Shown here one piece after another: positions 30,323 through 39,998 of a stretch of DNA of 64,000 nucleotides. This DNA is from Staphylococcus sp. MI 10-1553 (GTDB lineage: Bacteria; Bacillota; Bacilli; Staphylococcales; Staphylococcaceae). The notes beneath the pieces are model-generated. The model was not told the DNA's origin. It saw nothing but the letters and a program-made list of their open reading frames with translations, and searched no databases. Both the position numbers and the translations under genes were made by a program. The stretch lies in the NCBI RefSeq assembly GCF_010365305.1, contig NZ_CP048279.1:744001-808000 (forward strand), in the 5' to 3' direction. Position 1 is the first letter of the stretch, and every line of letters starts with the position of its first letter.

Positions 30323-30465
30323 TGATCAAAGAAAGTTGTAATCGTGAAGCAAATAATGAACATAGGGTATATGGGACTAAAAAATTTTGATACTTGTCAT
30401 GTTCCTTATTCATAAATTTGTCCGCATTGATTCATTGTCTTTGAAATTCAATTGCCCAAATGGAC

Positions 30466-30815
30466 GAGACTCCTGAGGAAAAAGTAAAAAACAATATCAC
30501 GTCTAATCACTTTGATAGTGGTTACTGTTTATCGCAGTAGCTGTCTGACTTCTCAAAAGCATACGCATTGAGAAGTCAGACACTTTGTGTGTAGGCAGTA
30601 CTACGAAATCTTTGTGACACATGAGATTTCTGTACTGCGCCCAAAATCCAATTCGGCTTCCATCTAGTGAACCTTTCAATCAAGCCAAATTAAGTTGGAG
30701 GATCAGCCCCTAGGAAACGAGAGTCTATGATGGCAATTGTGAGCATTTAATAAGGTTATTAATGAGGGCGATTTGATTAAAATATATCAATCAAGACAAG
30801 CAATAATTTTTATGG
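30466..30815 (+). repeat. Dispersed hairpin repeat, copy B
   Basis: A long copy of the family. It runs from GAGACTCCTGAGG (30466) through three hairpins to CCCCTAGGAAACG (about 30708-30719) and a weaker shared flank ending near TTTTTATGG. The hairpins are GACTTCTCAA/TTGAGAAGTC at 30547-30577, GAAATCT/AGATTTC at about 30604-30630, and CAATTCGGCTT with a decayed AAGCCAAATT at 30649-30691. A stretch of about 69 bp is nearly identical to copy C. Apart from this repeat and the sapS promoter, the 30277-30947 gap has nothing recognisable. Confidence 0.7.
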
Positions 30816-30858
30816 TGCTTCTTTTCAATGTCATAAATATAAAAAATTAATAGAAATA

Positions 30859-30887
30859 TTGAGATTTACTAAAAAAGGTTTTAATAT
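30859..30887 (+). promoter_or_regulatory. Promoter of the sapS-like gene
   Basis: TTGAGA (30859-30864) and TAATAT (30882-30887) are 17 bases apart, about 60 bp upstream of the start codon. Confidence 0.55.
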
Positions 30888-30947
30888 AGATGTGTGAATT
30901 TAACTATCAGCCCAATTCGCACATTATACATAGAAAAGGTGAAGAAC

Positions 30948-31853
30948 TTGAATAAATGGACAAAAGCATCAGCAGCACTTTTAGCATTAGGCATCGTTTC
31001 TTCTAGCGTATCGACTGCAACATACGCTTCAGGTAGTGGCGCAGTTAAAACTGAGCAAACAGAAAAGCACGAAATAAAAGCGAAAGATAAGGCAGCGCAA
31101 ACGTTAGGTCAACAAAACATCATGAGTGTGGCTTGGTATCAAAACTCAGCAGAAGCCAAAGCATTGTATGCACAAGGTTATAACGCAGCGAAAGAAACTT
31201 TAAGTAAAAAGATTAAAAATCATCACGGTGGTAAAAAATTAGCCATCGTCCTTGATATTGATGAAACAGTGCTCGATAACTCACCGTATCAAGCAACGAA
31301 TGCATTAAAAGGTCAATCTTTCCCAGAAGGTTGGCATGAATGGGTACAATCTGCACAAGCAAAACCTGTTTATGGCGCGAGATCATTCTTGAAATATGCA
31401 GATCGTCATGATGTTGAAATCTTTTATGTATCAGACCGTTCACATGAAAAAGATTTAGACGCGACAATTAAAAACTTAAGAAATGAAAAATTGCCACAAG
31501 CCGATAAAAAGCATGTGTTGCTGAAAAAAGAAGGGGAAAAAGGAAAAACTGAACGTCGCGATAAAGTACGTACAGATTACAATTTAGTCATGTTATTTGG
31601 CGACAACTTACTTGATTTTGATGAGCCTAAACAACCGACAGCGAAATCACGTGAAGCACTTGTGAAGCAACATGAAGATGATTTCGGTAGCAAGTACATC
31701 ATTTTCCCTAACCCAATGTACGGTAGTTGGGAAGCGACATTATATGACAATAACTACGGCTTAGAAAACAATAAAAAAATTCAAAGTCGTGAACAGTCAT
31801 TACGTTATTTCGATGCGAAAACTAATAAAGTACAATCGTACGAAATGAAGTAA
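30948..31853 (+). CDS. sapS: Secreted class C acid phosphatase (SapS-like, e(P4) family)
   Basis: The 301-residue protein has a signal peptide (cleavage predicted after ATYA, about residue 27) and an acid phosphatase/HAD domain. The nucleophile motif is DIDETVLDN (103-111), with NIMSVAWYQNSAEAKALY before it, YVSDR in the middle and MLFGDNLLDF later. It matches staphylococcal SapS along its length. The frame opens at 30894, but the TTG at 30948 follows AAAGGTGAA and gives the N-terminal MNKW of a signal peptide. It is probably exported and releases phosphate from organic monoesters. No lipobox is seen. Confidence 0.88.
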   Translation: MNKWTKASAALLALGIVSSSVSTATYASGSGAVKTEQTEKHEIKAKDKAAQTLGQQNIMSVAWYQNSAEAKALYAQGYNAAKETLSKKIKNHHGGKKLAIVLDIDETVLDNSPYQATNALKGQSFPEGWHEWVQSAQAKPVYGARSFLKYADRHDVEIFYVSDRSHEKDLDATIKNLRNEKLPQADKKHVLLKKEGEKGKTERRDKVRTDYNLVMLFGDNLLDFDEPKQPTAKSREALVKQHEDDFGSKYIIFPNPMYGSWEATLYDNNYGLENNKKIQSREQSLRYFDAKTNKVQSYEMK

Positions 31854-31870
31854 ATTCTACTAAAACCTTA

Positions 31871-31910
31871 AAAAACTGATGAGGCCATATTAAAGTCTCG
31901 TCAGTTTTTT
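31871..31910 (+). terminator. Terminator after sapS
   Basis: AAAACTGATGAG pairs with CTCGTCAGTTTT (one wobble), followed by T residues. Confidence 0.85.
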
Positions 31911-32015
31911 ACGTATGGGCAAGTGCTTTGAAATACGTGTGGAATATGTAAAAAAGGCTAGAAATTGAACAAAAATTCTGTCCAACATCCAACCTTTTCA
32001 AAATGGCATACGATG

Positions 32016-32213
32016 TCAAATCTCATTCGTATCTTGTGATTGCTTCGGTGGTGTCGTTGCAACATCTAACAATGCAAGTGCAATCACTATAATGACAGCG
32101 ACAAACAATGGCGTCACAACATTTAGTGGACCGCCACCACTCAAGCTATTTAAAACGAAATTAATCATTTCTATAAGTAAAACAGCCCAAATCAATGTGA
32201 TGAAGTATTTCAT
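32016..32213 (-). CDS. YjzD family (DUF2929) small membrane protein
   Basis: The 65-residue protein has two hydrophobic helices (ITLIWAVLLIEMINFVLNSL and LFVAVIIVIALALLDV) around a GGGPLN turn. This is the DUF2929/YjzD pattern, also found beside fabH in Bacillus. Function is unknown. The ATG at 32213 has GGAGG upstream. It is divergent from fabH. Confidence 0.85.
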   Translation of the reverse strand: MKYFITLIWAVLLIEMINFVLNSLSGGGPLNVVTPLFVAVIIVIALALLDVATTPPKQSQDTNEI

Positions 32214-32291
32214 TGTATATTGCCTCCATTTAACTGATAATTCTATTATAGTATGCTTGAGATGTTTTGTATACCATCCCTAGCATGTCAC

Positions 32292-32336
32292 TTGTCTTTT
32301 TTTGTGACTATATGTTAAATTAATACCTGGTATTAA
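32292..32336 (+). promoter_or_regulatory. fabH-fabF promoter with FapR operator
   Basis: TTGTCT (32292-32297) and TTAAAT (32315-32320) are 17 bases apart. TTAATACCTGGTATTAA (32320-32336) is a perfect 17-bp palindrome matching the FapR box and overlaps the end of the -10. FapR represses fatty-acid and phospholipid synthesis genes and is released by malonyl-CoA or malonyl-ACP. The fapR gene is not in the window. Confidence 0.85.
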
Positions 32337-32362
32337 AAATTTTAAAAGAAGGTGTTCAAACC

Positions 32363-33304
32363 ATGAATGTAGGTATTAAAGGATTTGGTGCATATGCCCC
32401 AGATCGAGTTGTCGATAATGCATATTTTGAATCATACCTAGATACATCTGACGAATGGATTTCACAAATGACTGGGATTAAAGAACGTAGATGGGCAGAT
32501 GAGAATCAAGATACATCTGATTTAGCGTATGAAGCAAGTATTCGTGCGATTGAAGATGCAGGTATCGATGCACAAGACATAGACATGGTTATTGTTGCAA
32601 CATCTACTGGAGATCATCGTTTTCCAACAGTGGCAAATATGTTACAACAGCGACTAGGACTCGGTAAAGTTGCATCTATGGATCAATTAGCCGCATGTTC
32701 TGGATTTATGTACGGTATCGTTACAGCACGTTCATTTGTATTATCAGGTGAATATCAAAATGTGCTCGTAGTGGGTGCAGATAAACTTTCAAAAATTACA
32801 GATTTAAATGACCGTTCAACTGCTATTTTGTTTGGAGACGGTGCAGGTGCAGTGATTATTGGCGAAGTATCTGAAAATCGTGGTATTCTGAGCTATGAGT
32901 TAGGTTCAGATGGTGTTGGTGGCAAATACCTTTACCAAGATCAAGAAACAAACTTTATTCGTATGAATGGCCGCGAAGTTTTCAAATTTGCGGTACGTGT
33001 GATGGGTGAATCGTCACAACGTGCAGTTGAAAAAGCGAATTTAGGCCCAGATGACATTAATATGTTTATTCCACACCAAGCGAATATCCGTATTATGGAA
33101 TCCGCGCGTCAACGATTAAATTTACCAAAAGAAAAAATGAGTGTTTCAGTGGATAAATTTGGTAACACATCAGCAGCTTCTATCCCGCTCAGTGTCAAAC
33201 AAGAACTAGAAAATGGACGTATTAAAGACGATGATGTCGTTGTTTTTGTAGGCTTCGGTGGCGGACTTACTTGGGGCTCAATCGTCATCAGATGGGGTAA
33301 ATAA
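32363..33304 (+). CDS. fabH: Beta-ketoacyl-ACP synthase III
   Basis: The 313-residue enzyme starts type II fatty-acid synthesis by condensing an acyl-CoA primer with malonyl-ACP. The catalytic triad is in place: Cys112 (AACSGF), His238 (PHQANIR) and Asn268 (FGNTSAAS). Length equals that of S. aureus FabH. The ATG has AGAAGG upstream. It forms an operon with fabF 18 bases downstream under a FapR box. Confidence 0.97.
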   Translation: MNVGIKGFGAYAPDRVVDNAYFESYLDTSDEWISQMTGIKERRWADENQDTSDLAYEASIRAIEDAGIDAQDIDMVIVATSTGDHRFPTVANMLQQRLGLGKVASMDQLAACSGFMYGIVTARSFVLSGEYQNVLVVGADKLSKITDLNDRSTAILFGDGAGAVIIGEVSENRGILSYELGSDGVGGKYLYQDQETNFIRMNGREVFKFAVRVMGESSQRAVEKANLGPDDINMFIPHQANIRIMESARQRLNLPKEKMSVSVDKFGNTSAASIPLSVKQELENGRIKDDDVVVFVGFGGGLTWGSIVIRWGK

Positions 33305-33322
33305 ATAGAGGAGGAAATGAAT

Positions 33323-34567
33323 ATGACAAAAAAACAGCGTGTTGTAGTGACAGGTCTTGGTGGCTTATCACCAATCGGAAATGATGTCCCGTCAATGTGG
33401 GAAAATGCATTAAATGGTGTGAATGGTATTGATAAAATTACTAGAATCGATACAGAACCTTATCAAGTGCACATTGGTGGAGAACTAAAAGATTTTAATG
33501 TTGAAGACTTTATTCCTAAAAAAGAAGCACGTAAAATGGCGCGCTTTACACAATATGCCGTTGTAGCGTCACGTGAAGCGTTAACAGATTCAGGACTTAC
33601 AATTGATGAAACGAATGCGAATCGTGTCGGCGTATGGATTGGTTCAGGCATCGGTGGTATGGAAACATTTGAACAAGCATATGATCAATTGAAAGCCAAA
33701 GGACCACGTCGCGTTAGTCCTTTCTTCGTACCGATGTTAATTCCAGATATGGCATCAGGACAAGTGTCAATTGATACAGGTGCGAAAGGGCCAAACGGTG
33801 CAACAGTTACAGCATGTGCGACTGCAACGAACTCTATTGGTGAAGCATTTAAAATTATCGAACGTGGCGATGCAGACGTGATGATTGCAGGGGGAACAGA
33901 AGCCCCAATCACACATATGTCTATTGCAGGATTTAGTGCGAGCCGTGCGTTAACTACAAATGGTGACATCGAAACAGCATGTCGTCCATTCCAAGAAGGT
34001 CGTGACGGTTTTGTCATGGGTGAAGGTGCAGGGATTTTAATTTTAGAATCATTAGAATCTGCACAAGCACGTGGCGCGAAAATTTATGCTGAACTTGTCG
34101 GATACGGTGCTACAGGTGATGCGTATCATATTACTGCGCCAGGTCCAGAAGGTGAAGGTGGTTCTCGTGCGATGGAAGCTGCGATTAAAGATGCAGGTAT
34201 CCAACCGAGCGATATTCAGTACTTAAATGCACACGGGACAAGTACACCAGTAGGCGACTTATCTGAAATTCAAGCGGTTAAAAATACGTTTGGTGAAGCA
34301 GCGTATCACCTTAAAATTAGTTCTACAAAATCAATGACAGGTCACTTATTAGGTGCAACAGGTGGTGTCGAAGCGATTTTCTCTATTTTATCTATCCGTG
34401 ATAGTAAAATCGCACCGACCATCCATGCAAATTCACCAGATCCAGAAATTGATTTAGACATTACACCAAATGTTGCGGTGGATCATGACATCGAATATGC
34501 GATGAGCAACAGTTTAGGTTTTGGTGGACATAACGCTGTATTAATTTTCAAGAAATATAGTGAATAG
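33323..34567 (+). CDS. fabF: Beta-ketoacyl-ACP synthase II
   Basis: The 414-residue elongation enzyme carries the Cys-His-His triad: cysteine in [13 protein letters not shown] (about 165), histidines in [11 protein letters not shown] and [10 protein letters not shown], plus the conserved [10 protein letters not shown] near the C terminus. The ATG at 33317 is too close to the GAGGAGGA ribosome site. ATG 33323 has 8-base spacing and gives the S. aureus length. It is second in the fabHF operon and is the condensing enzyme targeted by platensimycin-type inhibitors. Confidence 0.97.
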   Translation: MTKKQRVVVTGLGGLSPIGNDVPSMWENALNGVNGIDKITRIDTEPYQVHIGGELKDFNVEDFIPKKEARKMARFTQYAVVASREALTDSGLTIDETNANRVGVWIGSGIGGMETFEQAYDQLKAKGPRRVSPFFVPMLIPDMASGQVSIDTGAKGPNGATVTACATATNSIGEAFKIIERGDADVMIAGGTEAPITHMSIAGFSASRALTTNGDIETACRPFQEGRDGFVMGEGAGILILESLESAQARGAKIYAELVGYGATGDAYHITAPGPEGEGGSRAMEAAIKDAGIQPSDIQYLNAHGTSTPVGDLSEIQAVKNTFGEAAYHLKISSTKSMTGHLLGATGGVEAIFSILSIRDSKIAPTIHANSPDPEIDLDITPNVAVDHDIEYAMSNSLGFGGHNAVLIFKKYSE

Positions 34568-34581
34568 AGCGATTAAAAATG

Positions 34582-34625
34582 AGCGATGATGCTTTCTATG
34601 ATGATAGAGGGTGTCATCGCTTTAT
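34582..34625. terminator. Terminator between fabF and the MFS pseudogene
   Basis: AGCGATGA pairs with TCATCGCT across an imperfect inner stem, followed by TTTATT. It overlaps the 3' end of the leftward pseudogene. Confidence 0.65.
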
Positions 34626-35799
34626 TCATGTATGTAACTTTTTCTAAAAAACAGCACGACGATGAATGCGATAATAGAACAAACGACATAGACGATACCA
34701 TAGTGAAGCGGTACGAACAACCCGAATAAGACACACGATAAAGGTGTCAAACCGAAAACGATACTTTGTGTTAATGAAAATACGCGTGATTTGAAATTTT
34801 CTTCAATCATTTGATGCATCATCATTTGAAATGTAATAATATTCAGCGACACTGAACAGCCTAACAAAACGTTACTGAGCAATATCAAACTGTAGACGAG
34901 CATAGGATTTGTGAGTAAAAAGTATGTAGACGCAACAATCAATAAGGATAAAGCTTGTAATAACATAGAGATGACATATAAATTTTTAATGTGGCTATTG
35001 ATTTTAAACATCGTGATAACGAGCGACGAAAGTACAATAGCACCTCCAAGTACACCTTCAGCCATACCTAAAAGTTTTGACGAGTAATGGAGTTGGTTCA
35101 CAATGACGATAGGGAATCCGACAATGAGGGCATTACATAAGAAATTCATACATAAACTCGTGATGATGATCATCTTTAATGGATGATGGTGAAATAAGTA
35201 TGTCATGCCTTCTAACAAACCTTTTGAAAATGATGTTGCTTTAGGATGTACAGTTGGATTTTTAAATGTTAAAAAGAGCAATAAAATCAAGCCAATGCGC
35301 TCTGTAGCCGCATTGATGAACGCGAGTGTATTGATTTTGATGATTGCAACGATGAATCCGCCTAAAATGGGTGTGATGAGTAATGAAGCGGTTTGAATGG
35401 TTTGCCTTATCGATACCATTTTTTCTAAGTAAAGGCCCCGTGATAAACTTAAAATTGGACGAAATCGTTATTTTAACCATCGCATCAACAAAAACTAAAA
35501 TAATCATCACTGTAAAGATACTAGAGATGTCGTTGTGATGGAGACATGCAAATAAAAATAAAGACATACTGCTTAAAAGTTGACCGAATAGCAGTATTTT
35601 TTATTGGAATGTCGATCAATTAAATTGCCTAACAATGGGCTAGTAAGTACAGTAATGATAGATAGAACAGCAAGATAACTCCCGAAAATTGAGCCCGAAT
35701 CCGTAATTGTTAAAATGTAGAAGCCACAAGCAAATGTAAAAATAGCAGAAAAAATGTTGATATCGTTTCAAAACATAACAGTATGATTGAGTTTTTCAT
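34622..35799 (-). pseudogene. MFS transporter, broken by three frameshifts
   Basis: Conceptual translation from the ATG at 35799 (AGGGGGG upstream) runs as a normal major facilitator: MKNSIILLCFETISTFF, then a SPLLGNLIDRHSNKK loop between helices 2 and 3, and a 265-residue C-terminal half that is open (34622-35419). Three shifts are needed, at 35749-35754, 35597-35602 and 35419-35424, and each falls on a run of exactly six A or T. The family resembles EntS/MefA-type exporters. If the shifts are real, only a C-terminal fragment could be made. Confidence 0.8.
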
Positions 35800-35887
35800 G
35801 CAATCCCCCCTAGTCATTAATTATAATACATACAAAAAAATGAAGGCCTTTACTTTTTCGAAAATTCTAATAAAAATATTTTTGACT

Positions 35888-35927
35888 AAAAAAAGACGAG
35901 GCCATCTCAAAATTCCCTCGTCTTTTT
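35888..35927. terminator. Strong hairpin without an obvious gene
   Basis: AAAAAGACGAGG pairs perfectly with CCTCGTCTTTTT through a 14-base loop. No intact gene ends here on either strand, so it may be a relic of a lost gene or belong to an unseen small RNA. Confidence 0.6.
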
Positions 35928-36293
35928 GGGTTTTGCTATTGTTAAAGTCATTTTCATTTCTCTGAATAGTTATACAGCACTGTTTGTATTAGAAGCACAT
36001 TTGGATGGTTACATGAGGCTCTACTTTGGAAATGAAATGGTAAAAAGTCACTATATAATAGTAGAAAGTCGTCACAAATATTCCATTTATGAAGTACCCT
36101 GCTGTTGTTGTCATATTGCTACAAATCTATCATCACAAGGCATCATGCATGTGAGCTGAGTTCTAAATAGAGCATTCGAACTGACAATGGATAAATAACT
36201 TAAAAGTGATAAAGGATGTCGGCGATATTTCGGAATTATCAGACTTCATACACACGCTAAACAAACATTTGTGCATAAGAGATACACATCATT
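35928..36293. other. Intergenic stretch with no supported gene
   Basis: Short open frames exist (for example 35926-36159) but have no ribosome site, atypical composition and no recognisable motif. Together with the frameshifted transporter this looks like a decaying segment between fabF and the DUF3899 gene. Confidence 0.5.
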
Positions 36294-36671
36294 TTAAATT
36301 AAATATGCAATGATAATCGCTAATAAAAAGTAGACGAGCTGCATGATTAAAGCAGGTTTAATCCACGGTGATACAAAATGGTGTGCTTTTTTAGGTTCTT
36401 TAGGGTTAAAAAATTCGTCGTCTTCTAAACGTGAACGATTTTTTTTGCGCATCATTTGGTAACGGAACTTTCTAAAACCATAGCTTGTCACATCGAGTAT
36501 CCCTTCTTGCACGATTAACAGTGTGAACAATAAAATGCCGACTAAAATAGATACGGTGAAAAAGATGTTCAACAACTGGGTGAAAGAATGTGTCGAGAAC
36601 AGCCAAATGATCAAGCTTGCGATAGGTGTTAATAAGATATAGATTAACGCATTGTTGTTTAAGTATTTCAT
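36294..36671 (-). CDS. DUF3899 domain membrane protein
   Basis: The 125-residue protein has two N-terminal helices, a basic and acidic cytoplasmic loop (RKFRYQMMRKKNRSRLEDDEFF), and a C-terminal helix. The GILDVTSYGFRKFRYQM core is typical of DUF3899 proteins. Function is unknown. It reads leftward, divergent from the opp operon. Confidence 0.8.
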   Translation of the reverse strand: MKYLNNNALIYILLTPIASLIIWLFSTHSFTQLLNIFFTVSILVGILLFTLLIVQEGILDVTSYGFRKFRYQMMRKKNRSRLEDDEFFNPKEPKKAHHFVSPWIKPALIMQLVYFLLAIIIAYLI

Positions 36672-36825
36672 CGTTTCAGTCCTTTTTTGTATTTACTCCC
36701 ATATTGTAACGGAAACAGCTCAATTTGACATCTTATTTTTAGTTCATTAAAAATTTATACCCTGTCTAAAGAGTAGGTATAAAGCTAAAATATCTAAAAC
36801 TTTATTGAGGTAAATCAAAATGTTA

Positions 36826-36876
36826 TTGATTAAATTTTATGAAAAGTTTATAATGGCATTAATATTTCTGAAAATT
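36826..36876 (+). promoter_or_regulatory. opp operon promoter with CodY box
   Basis: TTGATT (36826-36831) and TATAAT (36849-36854) are 17 bases apart. Just after the expected start point, ATATTTCTGAAAATT (36862-36876) matches the CodY consensus AATTTTCWGAAAATT at 13 of 15 positions. This predicts repression when branched-chain amino acids and GTP are plentiful, in line with CodY control of opp in S. aureus. Confidence 0.8.
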
Positions 36877-36916
36877 TAGAAGGGAATGTTAATTAGCATG
36901 TAGGGGGTAAAAATCA

Positions 36917-37843
36917 ATGCTTAGATATACGTTAAAGCGTTTGCTGTATATGGTCATTTCTCTATTCATCATTGTTACCATCACATTTTTCTTGATGAAA
37001 TTAATGCCAGGTTCACCATTTAACGATGAAAAGTTAAGTGAACAACAAAAGACCATTTTGAATGAGAAATATGGATTAAATGATCCACTACCTGTTCAGT
37101 ACGGCAACTATATGAAAAATGTTGTAAAAGGAGATTTTGGTAATTCATTCCAATACGACAACCAACCTGTTTGGGATCTCATTAAACCGAGATTAGTACC
37201 GTCGTTTCAAATGGGCTTATTTGCGATGGTCATTGGTGTCATTTTAGGGGTGATACTCGGGGTTATCGCAGCGACCCGACAAAACACATGGGTAGATTAT
37301 CTCGCCACCTTTATATCGGTTATCGCCATTTCGGTACCGTCATTCGTATTAGCAGTATTATTACAATACGTGTTCGCGGTGCGTTTACAATGGTTTCCAG
37401 TAGCGGGTTGGGAAGGCGTATCTACGGCAATCTTACCATCACTCGCATTATCAGCAGTTGTTTTAGCAACAGTGGCACGATATATTCGAGCGGAAATGAT
37501 TGAAGTGTTGAGTTCTGATTATATATTACTTGCTCGAGCAAAAGGGAATTCGACAGCAAGAGTATTATTCGGGCACGCGTTACGAAATGCACTGATTCCA
37601 GTTGTCACTATTCTTGTACCAATGTTAGCGAGTATTTTAACTGGGACATTAACGATTGAAAATATCTTCGGTGTACCAGGACTTGGTGACCAGTTTGTGC
37701 GTTCGATTACAACAAATGACTTCTCAGTGATTATGGCGATTACATTATTATTCAGTACGTTGTTTATCGCTTCAATTTTCATTGTGGACGTCCTTTACGG
37801 TTTAATTGATCCACGAATTCGCTTGCAAGGAGGTAAAAAATAA
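36917..37843 (+). CDS. oppB: Oligopeptide ABC transporter permease OppB
   Basis: The 308-residue permease has one N-terminal helix followed by the TM block typical of OppB/DppB. The MLRYTLKRLLYMVISL start, KLMPGSPFNDE, the EAA loop (YILLARAKGNSTARVLFGHALRNALIP, about 200-226) and ENIFGVPGLGDQFV are present. It pairs with OppC to form the channel. The oppC start overlaps its stop codon (TAATG). It is first in a five-gene operon resembling S. aureus opp3. Confidence 0.94.
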   Translation: MLRYTLKRLLYMVISLFIIVTITFFLMKLMPGSPFNDEKLSEQQKTILNEKYGLNDPLPVQYGNYMKNVVKGDFGNSFQYDNQPVWDLIKPRLVPSFQMGLFAMVIGVILGVILGVIAATRQNTWVDYLATFISVIAISVPSFVLAVLLQYVFAVRLQWFPVAGWEGVSTAILPSLALSAVVLATVARYIRAEMIEVLSSDYILLARAKGNSTARVLFGHALRNALIPVVTILVPMLASILTGTLTIENIFGVPGLGDQFVRSITTNDFSVIMAITLLFSTLFIASIFIVDVLYGLIDPRIRLQGGKK

Positions 37844-38904
37844 TGTCAAATCAAGAACGTCATTTACCACAAGATGATCATTCAGGCGCGACAGTTGCGC
37901 AAACCTCTGGAATGATGCACGAAGATTTTATTCGTACAGGTGCACCGGATAGTGGAGAACAAGAATTTCAACGTGAAGGTCGCACATTTTGGCAAGATGC
38001 TTGGGCACAATTAAAGCGTAATAAACTTGCTGTAGTTGGGATGATAGGTCTTGTGATTATCATCTTATTTGCTTTGATTGGGCCGTTATTAAACGGGCAT
38101 GACTTTGCAGAACAAGATGTACAACGCCGTAACTTACCGGCGAAAATTGCAGTATTAGATAAAGTGCCATTTCTACCGTTTGATGGACAAGGTGTAGATG
38201 GTAATGCCTATGAAAAAGCACACGTGACAGAAAACTTCTGGTTTGGTACGGACCAACTCGGACGTGATTTATGGACACGTACATGGCAAGGGACGCAAGT
38301 ATCACTCTTTATTGGTCTTGTTGCCGCGTTATTAGATATCTTTATTGGTGTGATTTACGGTGCGATTTCCGGCTATTTCGGTGGTCGCGTTGATGATATT
38401 ATGCAACGTATTATCGAAATTATTTCTTCAATCCCAACGCTAATTGTCGTGATTTTGTTCGTCTTAATTTTTGAACCATCAATTTGGACAATTATTTTAG
38501 CGATGACAATTACAGGTTGGATTGGGATGAGCCGTGTTGTACGTGGAGAATTCTTAAAATTAAAAAATCAAGAGTTCGTATTAGCATCACGTACATTAGG
38601 ATCATCGAATTTAAAACTGATTTTTAAACATATTTTACCGAATACGTTAGGTGCGATTATTGTTACGTCAATGTTTACTGTGCCGAACGCGATTTTCTTT
38701 GAAGCATTTTTAAGCTTTATCGGAATTGGGGTACCTGCACCAAGAACTTCTTTAGGTTCGCTTGTAAATGATGGCCGTGCGATGTTATTAATCCATCCAC
38801 ATGAGTTGTTTATTCCAGCGGTCGTATTAAGTTTATTAATTCTATTTTTCTATCTCTTTAGTGATGGGCTACGCGATGCATTTGACCCTAAGATGCGTAA
38901 ATAA
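37843..38904 (+). CDS. oppC: Oligopeptide ABC transporter permease OppC
   Basis: The 353-residue second channel subunit has a hydrophilic N terminus of about 65 residues, then FWQDAWAQLKRNKLAVVG before helix 1. FGTDQLGRDLWTR and the EAA loop (FVLASRTLGSSNLKLIFKHILPN) are OppC landmarks. It overlaps oppB by one base and is 14 bases from oppD. Length is normal for the family. Confidence 0.94.
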   Translation: MSNQERHLPQDDHSGATVAQTSGMMHEDFIRTGAPDSGEQEFQREGRTFWQDAWAQLKRNKLAVVGMIGLVIIILFALIGPLLNGHDFAEQDVQRRNLPAKIAVLDKVPFLPFDGQGVDGNAYEKAHVTENFWFGTDQLGRDLWTRTWQGTQVSLFIGLVAALLDIFIGVIYGAISGYFGGRVDDIMQRIIEIISSIPTLIVVILFVLIFEPSIWTIILAMTITGWIGMSRVVRGEFLKLKNQEFVLASRTLGSSNLKLIFKHILPNTLGAIIVTSMFTVPNAIFFEAFLSFIGIGVPAPRTSLGSLVNDGRAMLLIHPHELFIPAVVLSLLILFFYLFSDGLRDAFDPKMRK

Positions 38905-38918
38905 AGGAGGAATGTACA

Positions 38919-39998
38919 ATGTCTGAGCGTGTATTAGAAATCAATGACTTGCATGTATCCTTCGATATTGAAGCAGGGGAAGTGCAAGCAGTTAGAGGCG
39001 TTGATTTGTACTTGGATAAAGGTGAAACATTGGCCATCGTTGGAGAGTCAGGTTCAGGGAAATCTGTCACAACGAAAGCAATCACGAAATTATTCCAAGG
39101 GCAAACAGGTCGCATTAAAAACGGCAGTATTATTTTTAACGGAGAAGATTTAACACAAAAATCGGAAAAGGAACTCATGAAATTACGTGGGAAAGAAATT
39201 TCAATGATTTTCCAAGATCCGATGACATCACTGAACCCAACGATGAAAATTGGGAAACAAGTGATGGAACCGATTATTCGTCATATCGGCTTAAGTAAAG
39301 CTGAAGCGAAAAAACGTGCAGTCGAGTTGTTAAAACTCGTTGGCTTAAAACGTGTTGAAGAGCGCTTCAATGCATATCCCCATCAATTTTCAGGAGGTCA
39401 ACGTCAACGTATCGTTATTGCGATGGCATTGGCATGTGAACCGAAAATTTTAATTGCCGATGAACCGACAACGGCACTTGATGTAACGATGCAAGCACAA
39501 ATTTTAGACTTGATGAAAGAGCTTCAACAAAAAATTGATACGTCTATTATTTTTATCACGCACGATTTAGGTGTGGTGGCGAATGTGGCAGATCGTGTCG
39601 CAGTGATGTACGGCGGTCAAATGATTGAAACAGGCGATGTCAACGAAATTTTCTATGATCCAAAACATCCATACACATGGGGCTTACTCTCATCTATGCC
39701 AGATTTAGAAATGGCGGATGACACAGCATTGTTAGCTATCCCAGGTTCACCACCTGATTTAACACGTCCACCTAAAGGAGATGCCTTTGCGGCGCGTAGT
39801 GATTATGCTTTGGCGATTGATTTCAAAGAGGCGCCCCCATGGTTTAAAGTGTCACCAACACATTTTGTTCGTTCATGGTTGTTAGATGAGCGTGCACCTG
39901 AAGTTGAACCGCCAGAAATGGTAAAGCGTAAGCAGCGTCCAATGCCGAATAACTTTGCCAAACCAGAACGCGTAGAAAGGGTGTCGTTTAATGAATGA
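38919..39998 (+). CDS. oppD: Oligopeptide ABC transporter ATPase OppD
   Basis: The 359-residue ATPase has Walker A GESGSGKSV (near 41-49), Q-loop MIFQDPMTSLNP, signature FSGGQRQRI, Walker B ILIADEPTTALD and H-loop ITHD. The C-terminal oligopeptide extension has HPYTWGLLSSMPD. The usual Fe-S-like cysteine cluster of some OppD proteins is not obvious in this extension, where the region reads RPPKGDAFAARSDYAL. It overlaps oppF by 8 bases. Confidence 0.94.
   Translation: MSERVLEINDLHVSFDIEAGEVQAVRGVDLYLDKGETLAIVGESGSGKSVTTKAITKLFQGQTGRIKNGSIIFNGEDLTQKSEKELMKLRGKEISMIFQDPMTSLNPTMKIGKQVMEPIIRHIGLSKAEAKKRAVELLKLVGLKRVEERFNAYPHQFSGGQRQRIVIAMALACEPKILIADEPTTALDVTMQAQILDLMKELQQKIDTSIIFITHDLGVVANVADRVAVMYGGQMIETGDVNEIFYDPKHPYTWGLLSSMPDLEMADDTALLAIPGSPPDLTRPPKGDAFAARSDYALAIDFKEAPPWFKVSPTHFVRSWLLDERAPEVEPPEMVKRKQRPMPNNFAKPERVERVSFNE

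Noticed and set aside
35926..36159. 77-residue open frame with a CCCC run
   Set aside because: No ribosome site, no promoter, no membrane or domain pattern; it lies in a decaying stretch.
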